A DNA stretch of 24,588 nucleotides from an uncultured Oscillospiraceae bacterium (lineage in GTDB: Bacteria > Bacillota > Clostridia > Oscillospirales > Ruminococcaceae): the NCBI GenBank assembly GCA_934481445.1, contig CAKSPC010000038.1, forward strand, positions 1 through 24,588, in the 5' to 3' direction. The position numbers and the translations under genes are program-made. Positions 7,805 to 15,540 of this stretch are shown here, piece by piece (position 1 is the stretch's first letter; every line of letters begins with the position of its first letter). The notes under the pieces were generated by a model. It was not told the origin of the DNA. It made no database searches and saw only the letters and a program-made list of their open reading frames with translations.

Positions 7805-9544
7805 TCACTTCTGAAGATCATATACTTCGCGATAGTAGCCGCCCTGCACGATAAGCTCGTCATGGCTGCCCTGCTCGAGAATTTTTCCGTCCTTGAGGAC
7901 GATTATCTTGTCGGCAAATTTTGCTGTGGATATTCTCTGCGCGATGATTATTTTCGTGCAGGGGAAATCGAGGTTGTTCAGCGCACTCTGAATGTGCTTC
8001 TCGGTTTCGAGGTCGACTGCGGATGTGGTGTCGTCGAGGATAAGTATCGCGGGCTTTACCGCAAGCGCCCTCGCGAGGGAGATACGCTGCTTCTGACCGC
8101 CGGAAAGACCTACACCGCGCTCGCCGACGATGGTGTCGTATCCGTCGGAAAGCCTGCGGATAAATCCGTCAGCGTCGGCTTCCTTGGCAACCTTTACGAC
8201 GTCCTCCTCGGGCATATCGCTGTCGCCGAAGCTGATGTTTCCGTCGATCGTATCGGAATAAAGCAACACATCCTGCGTTGCAACACCGATGTTGCCGCGG
8301 AGCTGATCAAGTTTCAGGTTCGTGACATTCACGCCGTCCACCCTTACTTCGCCCGATGTTGCGTCGTATATGCGCGGAATAAGCTCCGTCAGCGCCGTTT
8401 TGCCGGAGCCCGTTTCACCCATGAGCACCACTGTTTCGCCGGGGTTGATCGTGAAAGTGATATCATCAAGCACGTTTGTATCGCCGTATGCGAAGCTTAC
8501 ATGGTCGAACTCGACCTTGCCGTCAAATCTGTCGGGCTTGTCCACTGCGTCGGAGCGGGTCACTATTCTCGGCGCGCCGTAGTAGATCTCGATTATCTTA
8601 TTCGCGGAAGCGGAGAAACGCTGGAGGTCGTTTACGATGTTTCCGAGCGTTCTCATCGGGTTGGAAAGCGTCCAGATAAGACCCGAAAATGCTGTGTAAT
8701 CGCCGAATGTGATTCTTCCGCTGATGACAAACAGACCGCCGCATACCAGCATTACAACCGAAAGCGACTGCGCCGTGGTTTCAAGGTACGGGAAGAATTT
8801 CAGCCATGTGAACGCTGCTTTTTTGGTTGCGGCGCAGTATTCCCTGCTGTATTCGTCGAACTTCTTCATCTCGTAGTCCTCGCGGGCGAATGCCTTTACA
8901 ACGCGGTTTCCCGAGATGTTTTCCTCGGCTGCGGTGTTCATTCTGGACATACGCTCGCGCTGGTCAACATACATGGGACCGACCTTACGCTTGAACAGCC
9001 ATGTAATGAAAAGTATCACGGGAGTAAGCGCAATAAGACACAGCGCCATCAGCCAGTCTATCGTAAAGAAGAATATCAGCGACGCCGAGAAAAGCACGAT
9101 GCACTCCACCATCGCCTTGATTATCCACGCGATAGAATGCCGTACCATGTCAAGGTCGCCCGAAACGCGTGTCATGATATCGCCCGTACGGTAAAAGTTA
9201 TAAAAACGTGCGTCCTGCTTTTCAATATTGTGGAACAGCACTTTTCTGACGCGGTATATAAGCGTCTGCGATGAATATTCGTACATCATCGCACTGCCGT
9301 ACTGTATACCGCCGCGGAGTATCGTGAAGCCTACCATTGCGGCAAGCATCCATATCAGCGTATCGCCGTGGTCGCGCAGATTATCAAGCGCGTGCTCGTT
9401 GACGATAAACGTATCCGTTATCTGCGAAGTAAAGTACGGCGTGATTATGTACATGGACTGGCATATCACCGTCAGCAGCAGCGCGCAGATATATATTGCG
9501 CGGCAGCCTTTCATGTTCTTCCACAGCCATCTGAAAAGGAACAT
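7805..9544 (-). CDS. ABC exporter half-transporter, degenerate-site subunit
   Basis: This 579-residue protein has six membrane helices (about 15-320) and an ATPase domain with Walker A GETGSGKTA (376-384), canonical signature LSGGQ (480-484), Walker B LILDD in which Asp505 replaces the catalytic Glu, and Gln536 in place of the switch His (IIIAQR). These are the known hallmarks of the non-hydrolysing site in heterodimeric exporters; its LSGGQ would complete the active site of the downstream subunit. It is the first gene of the two-gene operon. The start at 9544 has AAGGAGGGG about 7 nt upstream. The promoter lies at 9713-9740, giving an unusually long leader. No regulator gene is adjacent. Confidence 0.92.
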   Translation of the reverse strand: MFLFRWLWKNMKGCRAIYICALLLTVICQSMYIITPYFTSQITDTFIVNEHALDNLRDHGDTLIWMLAAMVGFTILRGGIQYGSAMMYEYSSQTLIYRVRKVLFHNIEKQDARFYNFYRTGDIMTRVSGDLDMVRHSIAWIIKAMVECIVLFSASLIFFFTIDWLMALCLIALTPVILFITWLFKRKVGPMYVDQRERMSRMNTAAEENISGNRVVKAFAREDYEMKKFDEYSREYCAATKKAAFTWLKFFPYLETTAQSLSVVMLVCGGLFVISGRITFGDYTAFSGLIWTLSNPMRTLGNIVNDLQRFSASANKIIEIYYGAPRIVTRSDAVDKPDRFDGKVEFDHVSFAYGDTNVLDDITFTINPGETVVLMGETGSGKTALTELIPRIYDATSGEVRVDGVNVTNLKLDQLRGNIGVATQDVLLYSDTIDGNISFGDSDMPEEDVVKVAKEADADGFIRRLSDGYDTIVGERGVGLSGGQKQRISLARALAVKPAILILDDTTSAVDLETEKHIQSALNNLDFPCTKIIIAQRISTAKFADKIIVLKDGKILEQGSHDELIVQGGYYREVYDLQK

Positions 9545-9706
9545 TCCATCCCCTCCTTTTTTCTCTGTAGGTCACAGCTAAAAATTCCGTTATCCTTTCC
9601 GTATCTTTTTTGCCTGTTCCCTGTAAACGATTTCTTTTCCTGCCTTTTTAAAATGCCGCAAGCGCAGCATTCCCTTTTTGCGCCGCTTTTTTCTGTGCGG
9701 CAACCT
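9545..9706 (-). promoter_or_regulatory. Long structured leader of the ABC exporter operon
   Basis: About 160 nt of untranslated RNA precede the first exporter gene. The minus strand has a GCCGC/GCGGC hairpin near its start and an 8-bp hairpin (arms 9664-9671 and 9652-9659, GCTT loop) followed by TTTTAAAA. The 7-mer TGCCGCA (9702-9696) is exactly complementary to TGCGGCA (9660-9654), which would break both hairpins. Alternative folding suggests attenuation, but no known riboswitch class was recognised and no convincing leader peptide was found. Confidence 0.35.
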
Positions 9707-9712
9707 TTGATA

Positions 9713-9740
9713 ATTATAACAGAAAAAAAGATTTTGTAAA
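9713..9740 (-). promoter_or_regulatory. Sigma-A-type promoter of the ABC exporter operon
   Basis: On the minus strand TTTACA (9740-9735), a 16-nt T-rich spacer and a perfect TATAAT (9718-9713). Predicted start is near 9706. It lies between the terminator of the upstream operon (9802-9837) and the exporter genes. Confidence 0.8.
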
Positions 9741-9801
9741 GGGGGTAAACAGAAAAATAATGCACAAATTATTTTGGTTATAATCACGAATACTTAACGC
9801 T

Positions 9802-9837
9802 TATCACAAACACCCGCGCTCTTCGTGAACGCGGGTG
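9802..9837 (-). terminator. Terminator-like hairpin after the two-TM small protein
   Basis: On the minus strand CACCCGCG, an 11-nt loop and CGCGGGTG form a perfect 8-bp GC-rich stem (9830-9837 with 9811-9818), 6 nt after the stop codon at 9844. The following tract TTTGTGAT is short, so termination may be incomplete. Confidence 0.65.
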
Positions 9838-9843
9838 CGGATG

Positions 9844-10176
9844 TTATTTTCTTTCCAGTTCGTAATAGTACAGATAAAGCTTCTGAACCGAGTTTTCGAG
9901 GAAGTAGTAATGCTTAATATAAGGAACCAGCAGTACAAGAAACAGCACGGTAAGCACCGCGATGCCTATTCCGCCCTTCACAAGAAACAGCGTCAGCGAA
10001 ATCATGAAAAGCACCGCAAACGCCAGCGTAACCAGCAGATGTATCAGCCGCTCATGCTGATACAGCGATATCCTTTTAAGAAGCAGTTCGCGTTCCGCGC
10101 GGAGTTCCTCGTCGGTATGCTCCTCCGCCATGAAATCCGCAATATATGCGAGGTATTCCCTTATCTGCCTTGTCAT
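9844..10176 (-). CDS. Small two-TM membrane protein of unknown function
   Basis: The 110-residue protein has a charged N-terminal cytoplasmic part of about 42 residues (rich in Glu and Arg, predicted helical), two adjacent membrane segments at about 44-65 and 69-87 separated by a short KGG turn, and a Tyr-rich C-terminal tail (YYFLENSVQKLYLYYYELERK region). No family was recognised. The start ATG at 10176 overlaps the ABC-F stop codon (ATGA), and GGAGGAG lies about 8 nt upstream inside the ABC-F gene, so it is translationally coupled to that gene. The coupling makes an expression link with ABC-F certain in practice, while a functional link is only inference. A terminator-like hairpin follows. 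Confidence 0.75.
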   Translation of the reverse strand: MTRQIREYLAYIADFMAEEHTDEELRAERELLLKRISLYQHERLIHLLVTLAFAVLFMISLTLFLVKGGIGIAVLTVLFLVLLVPYIKHYYFLENSVQKLYLYYYELERK

Positions 10177-12080
10177 GTGTCAAACTCCTCCAGTGCCAGC
10201 GAGGCTTCCTCCCAGACGGACATGGCTTCCTCCTGCTTTTTTCGGAGATTTTCTATTTCCTCGGAAAGTTTCATTGCCTCCTGATAGTCGGTCATGCCGG
10301 AAAGCTCTTCCGTTTTGCCGTTGATAAGCTCGTCGAGCTCCTCGATCTCCTTTTCGGCGCGGGTGACCTTGGTATTCAGCTTCCTGCGCTCGGACTCGCG
10401 TTCTTTTTTCTGCTTGTAGTCGTTGACCTTTTCGGTTTTCGCGGCGGAAACTGCCGCGGGCTTTTCATCGGCGGCATTCATAATCGTAAGTGCATATGCG
10501 TCATATCCGCCGATGTATTCCTTAACGCCGTCGGTGGTAAGATAATATATCTTGTCGGCAAGCTTGTTTATAAGGTAGCGGTCGTGCGATATGATGAACA
10601 GCGTACCGTCGTAATTCATCAGCGCATTTTCCAGCGCCTCGCAGGAGGTTATATCAAGGTGGTTCGTAGGCTCGTCAAGGAGCAGAAAATTCGCGCCGGA
10701 AAGCATGAGTTTCAGCAGAGCGATACGCGCACGCTCGCCGCCGCTGAGCTCCGATATATGCTTGAACACATCGTCGCCTCTGAACAAAAACGAACCCAGC
10801 GCCGTGCGCACTGCGGTTTCGGTCATGCGGGGATATGCGTCCCACACCTCGTCGAGGGCGGTTTTGCTTTCGGTGAGCCCCGCCTGCGCCTGGTCGAAAT
10901 AACCCATCTGCACGCGGGTGCCGTACTTAAATTCACCGCTGTCGGCGGTGTACTGCCCCGTGAAAATCTTGAAAAGCGAGGTTTTTCCGCAGCCGTTGGA
11001 GCCGAGGAGGAACACTCTCTGCCCCTTTTTGATGTCGATATTTACGTTGCGGAATAACTGCTTTCCGTCAAACCCGAGCGAAATATTCGAGGTCTGGAAA
11101 ACATCGTTTCCGCAGCCGTCGGCGCTTTTGAAGCTGAATTTGAGTGCGTCGGGGGCTTCCTCGGGTTTTACGAGAGTAGCTTCAAGTCGGTCGATGGATT
11201 TCTGCTTGTGCGCGATGGTAACGTAGTTGCGCTCCTGATTCCAGCGCTTCTGCTGCTCGATTATGCCCTCAATGCGGTGTATCTCCTTCATCGTGGCGTC
11301 GTAGACCTTGCGGCGGCGCTCCTGCTCTTCTTCTTTGAGGACAAGGAAGCGCGTGTAGTTTCCCTTGTAGCAGTCGACATGACCGTTTTCAAGCTCGAAT
11401 GTGGAAGCCGTGACCTTATCAAGGAAGTAACGATCGTGCGAAATTACTATATACGCGCCGCGGTAATCCTGAAGGAACTTTTCCAGCCACTCGACGGATT
11501 TGATGTCAAGGTGGTTCGTAGGCTCATCCAAAAGGAGCAGATTTGCGTCGGAAAGCAGCAGTTTTGCAAGCTGTAATTTAGAACGCTGTCCTCCGCTAAG
11601 CACATCCACCGAAAGCTTGAAATCGCTCTCAGAAAAACCAAGACCGGTAAGCGCGGAGGCTGTCCTGCTTTTATAGGTAAGTCCGCCGTCACGCTCAAAC
11701 TGCTCGGTAAGCAGGGTCTGCCGCTCAATGGTTTCGGCGCTGTGGTCACCCTGGTCTATTCTGTCGTGAATTTCCTCAAGCTCAAGCTCCATATCCTCGA
11801 GCCGCTCGAAGATGGTCAGCGCTTCATCGAAAAGCGTTTTTGACGACCCGCGGCAGGCAAACTGCTCCATGAAGCCCATTTTGCAGCTTCCCGCGATATG
11901 CACCGCGCCGCTGTCGGGAGTATGTTCTCCTTTCAGCAGGCGGAAGAGCGTTGTTTTTCCGCTGCCGTTCACGCCGACGAAGCCTATCTTGTCGTTGTCA
12001 TAAATCTCGAAATTTACATCCGAGAAAAGCTGGCGGTCGGCAAACGACATGGCAATATCGTTAAGACTTAATAGTAACAT
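10173..12080 (-). CDS. ABC-F family ATPase (Uup/YdiF-like)
   Basis: ABC-F proteins carry two ATPase domains without membrane helices and act on the ribosome near the E site. With the start at 12080 the protein has 635 residues: Walker A GVNGSGKTT (36-44), signature LSGGQ (161-165), Walker B LLLLDEPTNHLD (181-192), the P-site tRNA interaction motif linker (about 240-300), second Walker A GSNGCGKTS (370-378), LSGGE (445-449), LLLDEPTNHLD (466-476), and a charged coiled-coil C-terminal domain (about 552-635) as in Uup and YdiF. That tail favours a housekeeping Uup/YdiF type over an antibiotic-resistance type, but resistance cannot be excluded. The frame is open to 12116, but those codons lie in the terminator hairpin; AGGTG precedes the ATG at 12080. 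No own promoter was seen. Confidence 0.9.
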   Translation of the reverse strand: MLLLSLNDIAMSFADRQLFSDVNFEIYDNDKIGFVGVNGSGKTTLFRLLKGEHTPDSGAVHIAGSCKMGFMEQFACRGSSKTLFDEALTIFERLEDMELELEEIHDRIDQGDHSAETIERQTLLTEQFERDGGLTYKSRTASALTGLGFSESDFKLSVDVLSGGQRSKLQLAKLLLSDANLLLLDEPTNHLDIKSVEWLEKFLQDYRGAYIVISHDRYFLDKVTASTFELENGHVDCYKGNYTRFLVLKEEEQERRRKVYDATMKEIHRIEGIIEQQKRWNQERNYVTIAHKQKSIDRLEATLVKPEEAPDALKFSFKSADGCGNDVFQTSNISLGFDGKQLFRNVNIDIKKGQRVFLLGSNGCGKTSLFKIFTGQYTADSGEFKYGTRVQMGYFDQAQAGLTESKTALDEVWDAYPRMTETAVRTALGSFLFRGDDVFKHISELSGGERARIALLKLMLSGANFLLLDEPTNHLDITSCEALENALMNYDGTLFIISHDRYLINKLADKIYYLTTDGVKEYIGGYDAYALTIMNAADEKPAAVSAAKTEKVNDYKQKKERESERRKLNTKVTRAEKEIEELDELINGKTEELSGMTDYQEAMKLSEEIENLRKKQEEAMSVWEEASLALEEFDT

Positions 12081-12090
12081 AGTTTCACCT

Positions 12091-12126
12091 AAAAATTCGG
12101 GGGGCATAATGACCACGCCCCCCGAA
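12091..12126 (-). terminator. Intrinsic terminator abutting the ABC-F ribosome binding site
   Basis: On the minus strand TTCGGGGGGC (12126-12117), an 11-nt loop and GCCCCCCGAA (12105-12096) form a perfect 10-bp stem followed by TTTTT (12095-12091). It ends the proB...lipoprotein transcript. The Shine-Dalgarno AGGTG of the ABC-F gene begins at the next base (12090), so ABC-F mRNA must arise by readthrough. Confidence 0.9.
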
Positions 12127-12142
12127 GCATTGATTAGTTTAA

Positions 12143-13342
12143 TTAGTCGGAAAGTCCCTTTACCTTTTCGGGAGAATACTTGTTGTTAACAAGATAATCG
12201 TCGAGCTCAACAGTGTAATCCGCAGCGGCGTCAAGAAGGAACTGATCGAATTCATCGCCCTTCATTGCACTGAGGATGGAGGAACGGCTGGTCTGCTTCC
12301 AGTCGGTAAGTGTCGTAACATCATCCCTTACGATAACGTAGATGGAATCTGAGGTTTCAAATGTGGATGCCTTGGAATCATCCGCGATGCTCCAGATGTA
12401 GTCGGTTACGTCCGCGTCCAGCGAGGAGGAGCTCTTGCTTATCATCTTTTCGAGGGAAGTTTCGGACTCTGCCTTTTCCGCGGTGGCAGCATTGATCGCT
12501 TCCTGAACAACTTCTTCAAGGGTCTTGTCCGTAGTGGAGGAATCGTAGTTATCCTCTGCGTCGGCTCTTGCCTTGTTCTGTGCCTGCTGAAGATCGTAGT
12601 CGTACTTTATGTCAACGAAGCTTTCGCCGTTATTCAGTCTTTCAACGTAGCTGTTAGCGGTATCTCTTACTGCCTGGATATCCGCTTCTTCCTTGAGGGC
12701 AATTCCGCCGTAATCGTCAAACTCAAGCTCGATATACTTTACGCCGGCGTAGTTTTCCTTGATATATGCGTCGAACTCTTCGTCTGTAACCGGGGTAAGT
12801 CCGTCGGTGTCATAGTAATGTGTGAAAAGCTTATTGCGGAGCGAGCTGTATTTGGATATCTCGGTCATGGAATCTCTGCCTACGCCGATGGAATCATAGT
12901 ACGCGCCGATGGTATCTGTCTTGTAGAAATACTGTGCATAGTAGTTCTCGTCGTTCCAGATGGAATTTACTTCGTCGTTGATTTCGGTCAGATCGTCTGT
13001 TGTAAGCTCTATGCCGTATTCTGCGCAGAGGTGCTTTACTGCAACAAATCTCTTGATGCTGTCGAGGGTGTCGTTCTTGATCCACTCGGAAGCCTTTACG
13101 CCATCGATGTCATAACCGAATATGTCGCCGACTTCGGATGTATCGCCGTTGTCGGACTTTTCGTCGGTTATCTCGCTTTTTGCATCGCTGTACGATGACT
13201 GCATGAAAGAAAGGTAAATTCCGTTTCTTATCTGCTCGCCGTCAACGGTCATAACATAGCCGGAATCGGAGCAGCCGCAGAGAGAAGCGGCGCATACGAT
13301 AGCCGCGGCAGCGGCGGTGATTTTCTTGAAATTGGATGTCAT
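12143..13342 (-). CDS. PrsA/SurA-like foldase lipoprotein (probable peptidyl-prolyl isomerase)
   Basis: The 399-residue protein starts with a lipoprotein signal peptide (NFKK, a hydrophobic Ala-rich core, then the lipobox-like LCGC with Cys24). After it comes a SurA/PrsA N-terminal-like segment (VMTVDGEQIRNGIYLSFM), a helical middle region and a C-terminal part with a parvulin-like motif (IWSIADDSKASTFETSDSIYVIV, near residue 320). The parvulin domain is degenerate, so isomerase activity is not assured; a chaperone for secreted proteins on the outer face of the membrane is the likely role. AGGAGG lies 7 nt before the ATG. It follows the one-TM gene by 36 nt and is the last gene before a strong terminator, so it is probably transcribed with proBA. 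Confidence 0.78.
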   Translation of the reverse strand: MTSNFKKITAAAAAIVCAASLCGCSDSGYVMTVDGEQIRNGIYLSFMQSSYSDAKSEITDEKSDNGDTSEVGDIFGYDIDGVKASEWIKNDTLDSIKRFVAVKHLCAEYGIELTTDDLTEINDEVNSIWNDENYYAQYFYKTDTIGAYYDSIGVGRDSMTEISKYSSLRNKLFTHYYDTDGLTPVTDEEFDAYIKENYAGVKYIELEFDDYGGIALKEEADIQAVRDTANSYVERLNNGESFVDIKYDYDLQQAQNKARADAEDNYDSSTTDKTLEEVVQEAINAATAEKAESETSLEKMISKSSSSLDADVTDYIWSIADDSKASTFETSDSIYVIVRDDVTTLTDWKQTSRSSILSAMKGDEFDQFLLDAAADYTVELDDYLVNNKYSPEKVKGLSD

Positions 13343-13378
13343 TTATTTTCCTCCTGAAATGAGTTTATTTATTGATTA

Positions 13379-14248
13379 TCAGTCAGCGCCCTCGGGAACA
13401 TACTCCGTAAATCTAACCGACATCAGAGTATCCTTGTTGTCCCAGCGGTTTATGGTGTATTCCATGTATTTCTCCGGCGAAGCCTCCATGCCGCTTATGC
13501 CCGCAACGGAAGCAAGCGACGGCGGCAGGTAGCCGACGATAAGCGTGTATGTTCCTCCGCTTTCGCTCATGCTTACGATGGTCGGGGAATATGTGAGGTA
13601 ACGCGTGTTTTTGGAAGCGATATAAACGTGGTTATCCCCGTCGTAAGTGAAGCGGTTTTCGGCGGTGCCTGCGGTCTGGTGTTCTATTGAGGCATTGCTG
13701 CCGAAAATCTCCTTGCACGCCGCAGTAACGTCGTACTCGGGAATGGTGAGCACTCCGCCGCCCGTTTTTTCGTACTGGGATGTGTCCTTATTTATAAGGA
13801 TATTCCATATTCCGCAGGTGATTTTTGTGGAATTAGGTATTTCGGTGACGCTTTCAAACGGTGCAATATCATTTACGACTACAGGAAAAATAAACTGTGC
13901 GAACTCGTTTTTCAACGACGTATTATCCAGCAGGCTTCCCGTAAAATCAGCTATAAAGCGCACGGTGGATACGCAGCCTATTATTGCCATGACGATAATA
14001 AAAACCGCAAATCCGAAGAAAAATCCGTTTTTATGCTTTTTCTCGGGAATAGATTCCTCCTCAGAGGGCTCTTCCCCGCCGAGGGATGCGATGTCGTTTT
14101 CTATATCAGGCTCGCTTTCAAGCGAACCGAATAACTGCTCAATTACCGTTCCCGCTTCGACAGGCGCTTTCTCCTGCGCCTTGTTTTCGACAGGTTTATC
14201 CGTCCTTTTCGGAGCGGTCTGCGGATTGTTCCGCCTTTTCTTTGCCAT
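13379..14248 (-). CDS. Single-pass membrane protein with extracellular domain, unknown function
   Basis: The 289-residue protein has a cytoplasmic N-terminus of about 73 residues that is first basic (AKKRRNN...) and then strongly acidic (ENDIASLGGEEPSEEE), one membrane segment (about 75-98), and an extracellular domain of about 190 residues. The outer part is rich in beta-type segments (YTLIVGYLPPSL, RFTYDGDNHVYIASKN) with no recognised family. AAAGGAA precedes the ATG. It lies 17 nt downstream of proA and 36 nt before the foldase-like lipoprotein gene, so it probably sits in the same transcript. Function cannot be assigned; a cell-envelope role is inferred from topology and neighbour. Confidence 0.75.
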   Translation of the reverse strand: MAKKRRNNPQTAPKRTDKPVENKAQEKAPVEAGTVIEQLFGSLESEPDIENDIASLGGEEPSEEESIPEKKHKNGFFFGFAVFIIVMAIIGCVSTVRFIADFTGSLLDNTSLKNEFAQFIFPVVVNDIAPFESVTEIPNSTKITCGIWNILINKDTSQYEKTGGGVLTIPEYDVTAACKEIFGSNASIEHQTAGTAENRFTYDGDNHVYIASKNTRYLTYSPTIVSMSESGGTYTLIVGYLPPSLASVAGISGMEASPEKYMEYTINRWDNKDTLMSVRFTEYVPEGAD

Positions 14249-14265
14249 TTTTGTTCCTTTCGGGG

Positions 14266-15510
14266 TCAGCCTCTTATCTGACCATCGCCGTTGATAAGAT
14301 ACTTATATGTTGTGAGCGCTTCAAGTCCCATCGGGCCGCGGACATGGAGCTTCTGCGTGGAAATGCCTATCTCCGCGCCAAGTCCGAATTCAAAGCCGTC
14401 TGTAAATCTTGTGCTGGCGTTTACATAAACCGCTGCGGCGTCCACCATCTGCTGGAAATGCTCTGCGCTTCTGAGCGATGAGGTCACGATGCACTCGCTG
14501 TGCCTTGTGCCGAAGCGGTTGATATGCGCGATGGCTTCGTCGATGTCGTTTACTACCTTTGAAGAAAGCTTGTAATCAAGAAATTCCGTAGCATAGTCAG
14601 TGTCATCGGCAAGCTTTTCAACGGCAATATGCTTTGCTGTTTCGCTGTCGCCGACGATTGTGACCCTGCCCTGCCAGAGCGCGTCAAGCTTCGCAAAGAA
14701 CTGCGGCGCTATGTTTTTGTGTACAAGAATATTTTCTATCGCGTTGCAAACGGAGGGGCGCTGTGTTTTCGCATTGTTAATGATATTAACAGCCATATCA
14801 AGGTCTGCGGTTTCATCAACATAAACGTGGCAGTTGCCCTCACCCGTCTGTATAACGGGAATAGTTGCATTGTTGATAACGGCGCGGATAAGTCCGCCGC
14901 CGCCGCGGGGGATTAGCAGGTCGATGTACTGATTGAGCTTCATCATCGCGTTTGCGACGTCGCGGGAGGTATCCTCCACAAGCTGAATGCAGTTTTTATC
15001 AGCGCCCTTTTCTTCCAGCGCGCCGCGCATGAGATCCGCAAGCGCCTTGTTGGAATTTATCGCGTCGCTGCCGCCGCGGAGTATGACCGCATTGCCTGCC
15101 TTGAAGCAGAGCACCGCCGCGTCCACAGTGACATTGGGACGGCTTTCGAATATCATGCCGATTACACCGATGGGGACGCGGCGCTTTACAAGTCTTAATC
15201 CGTTGGGAAGCTCGCCGCCGCCTATGACCTCGCCGATGGGGTCGGGCAGCGCGATTACCTTTTCAACGCCCTCTGCAATCCCGTAAATGCGCTCCTTGGT
15301 GAGCGTAAGCCTGTCGATAAGCGAAGCTGTCATGCCGTTTTTCTTGGCATTTTCAATGTCGATGGCGTTTGCAGCAAGGACGGTGTCGGTATCAGCGCGA
15401 AGCTTTTCGGCAATAGTGGAAAGCACGGCGTTCTTTTCCGCCGCCTTGAGCGCCGATGTGTACGCCGCAGCTTTCTTCGCAGCAGCGCCCAGTGTTTCAA
15501 TGTATTCCAT
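14266..15510 (-). CDS. proA: Glutamate-5-semialdehyde dehydrogenase (gamma-glutamyl phosphate reductase)
   Basis: ProA reduces gamma-glutamyl phosphate with NADPH to glutamate-5-semialdehyde in proline biosynthesis. The 414-residue length matches the family. Seen are GVIGMIFESRPNVTVDAA (115-132), AVILRGGSDAINSN (141-154), LIPRGGGGLIRAV (199-211), and the catalytic cysteine in RPSVCNAIEN (Cys255), typical of ProA within the aldehyde dehydrogenase superfamily. GAAAGGAT precedes the ATG at 15510. It follows proB by 30 nt, forming the usual proBA pair whose products work as consecutive enzymes. Confidence 0.97.
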   Translation of the reverse strand: MEYIETLGAAAKKAAAYTSALKAAEKNAVLSTIAEKLRADTDTVLAANAIDIENAKKNGMTASLIDRLTLTKERIYGIAEGVEKVIALPDPIGEVIGGGELPNGLRLVKRRVPIGVIGMIFESRPNVTVDAAVLCFKAGNAVILRGGSDAINSNKALADLMRGALEEKGADKNCIQLVEDTSRDVANAMMKLNQYIDLLIPRGGGGLIRAVINNATIPVIQTGEGNCHVYVDETADLDMAVNIINNAKTQRPSVCNAIENILVHKNIAPQFFAKLDALWQGRVTIVGDSETAKHIAVEKLADDTDYATEFLDYKLSSKVVNDIDEAIAHINRFGTRHSECIVTSSLRSAEHFQQMVDAAAVYVNASTRFTDGFEFGLGAEIGISTQKLHVRGPMGLEALTTYKYLINGDGQIRG

Positions 15511-15540
15511 AATATATCCTTTCGATGCAGGACAGTAATG

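Noticed and set aside
7745..9274. 509-codon plus-strand open frame opposite the ABC exporter subunit
   Set aside because: Antisense shadow of a gene with full Walker A, signature and Walker B motifs; its own product is Cys/Val/Arg-rich without any family features.
9511..9765. 84-codon minus-strand frame upstream of the ABC exporter as a possible regulator or leader peptide
   Set aside because: It spans the -10 and -35 boxes of the exporter promoter, so it cannot be fully transcribed from it, and the sequence is low complexity and Lys/Cys-rich.
12081..12116. Earlier starts for the ABC-F gene at 12116 or 12107
   Set aside because: Both ATGs lie in the loop of the terminator hairpin without a proper Shine-Dalgarno; ABC-F proteins begin close to the MLLLSLNDI-type segment at 12080.
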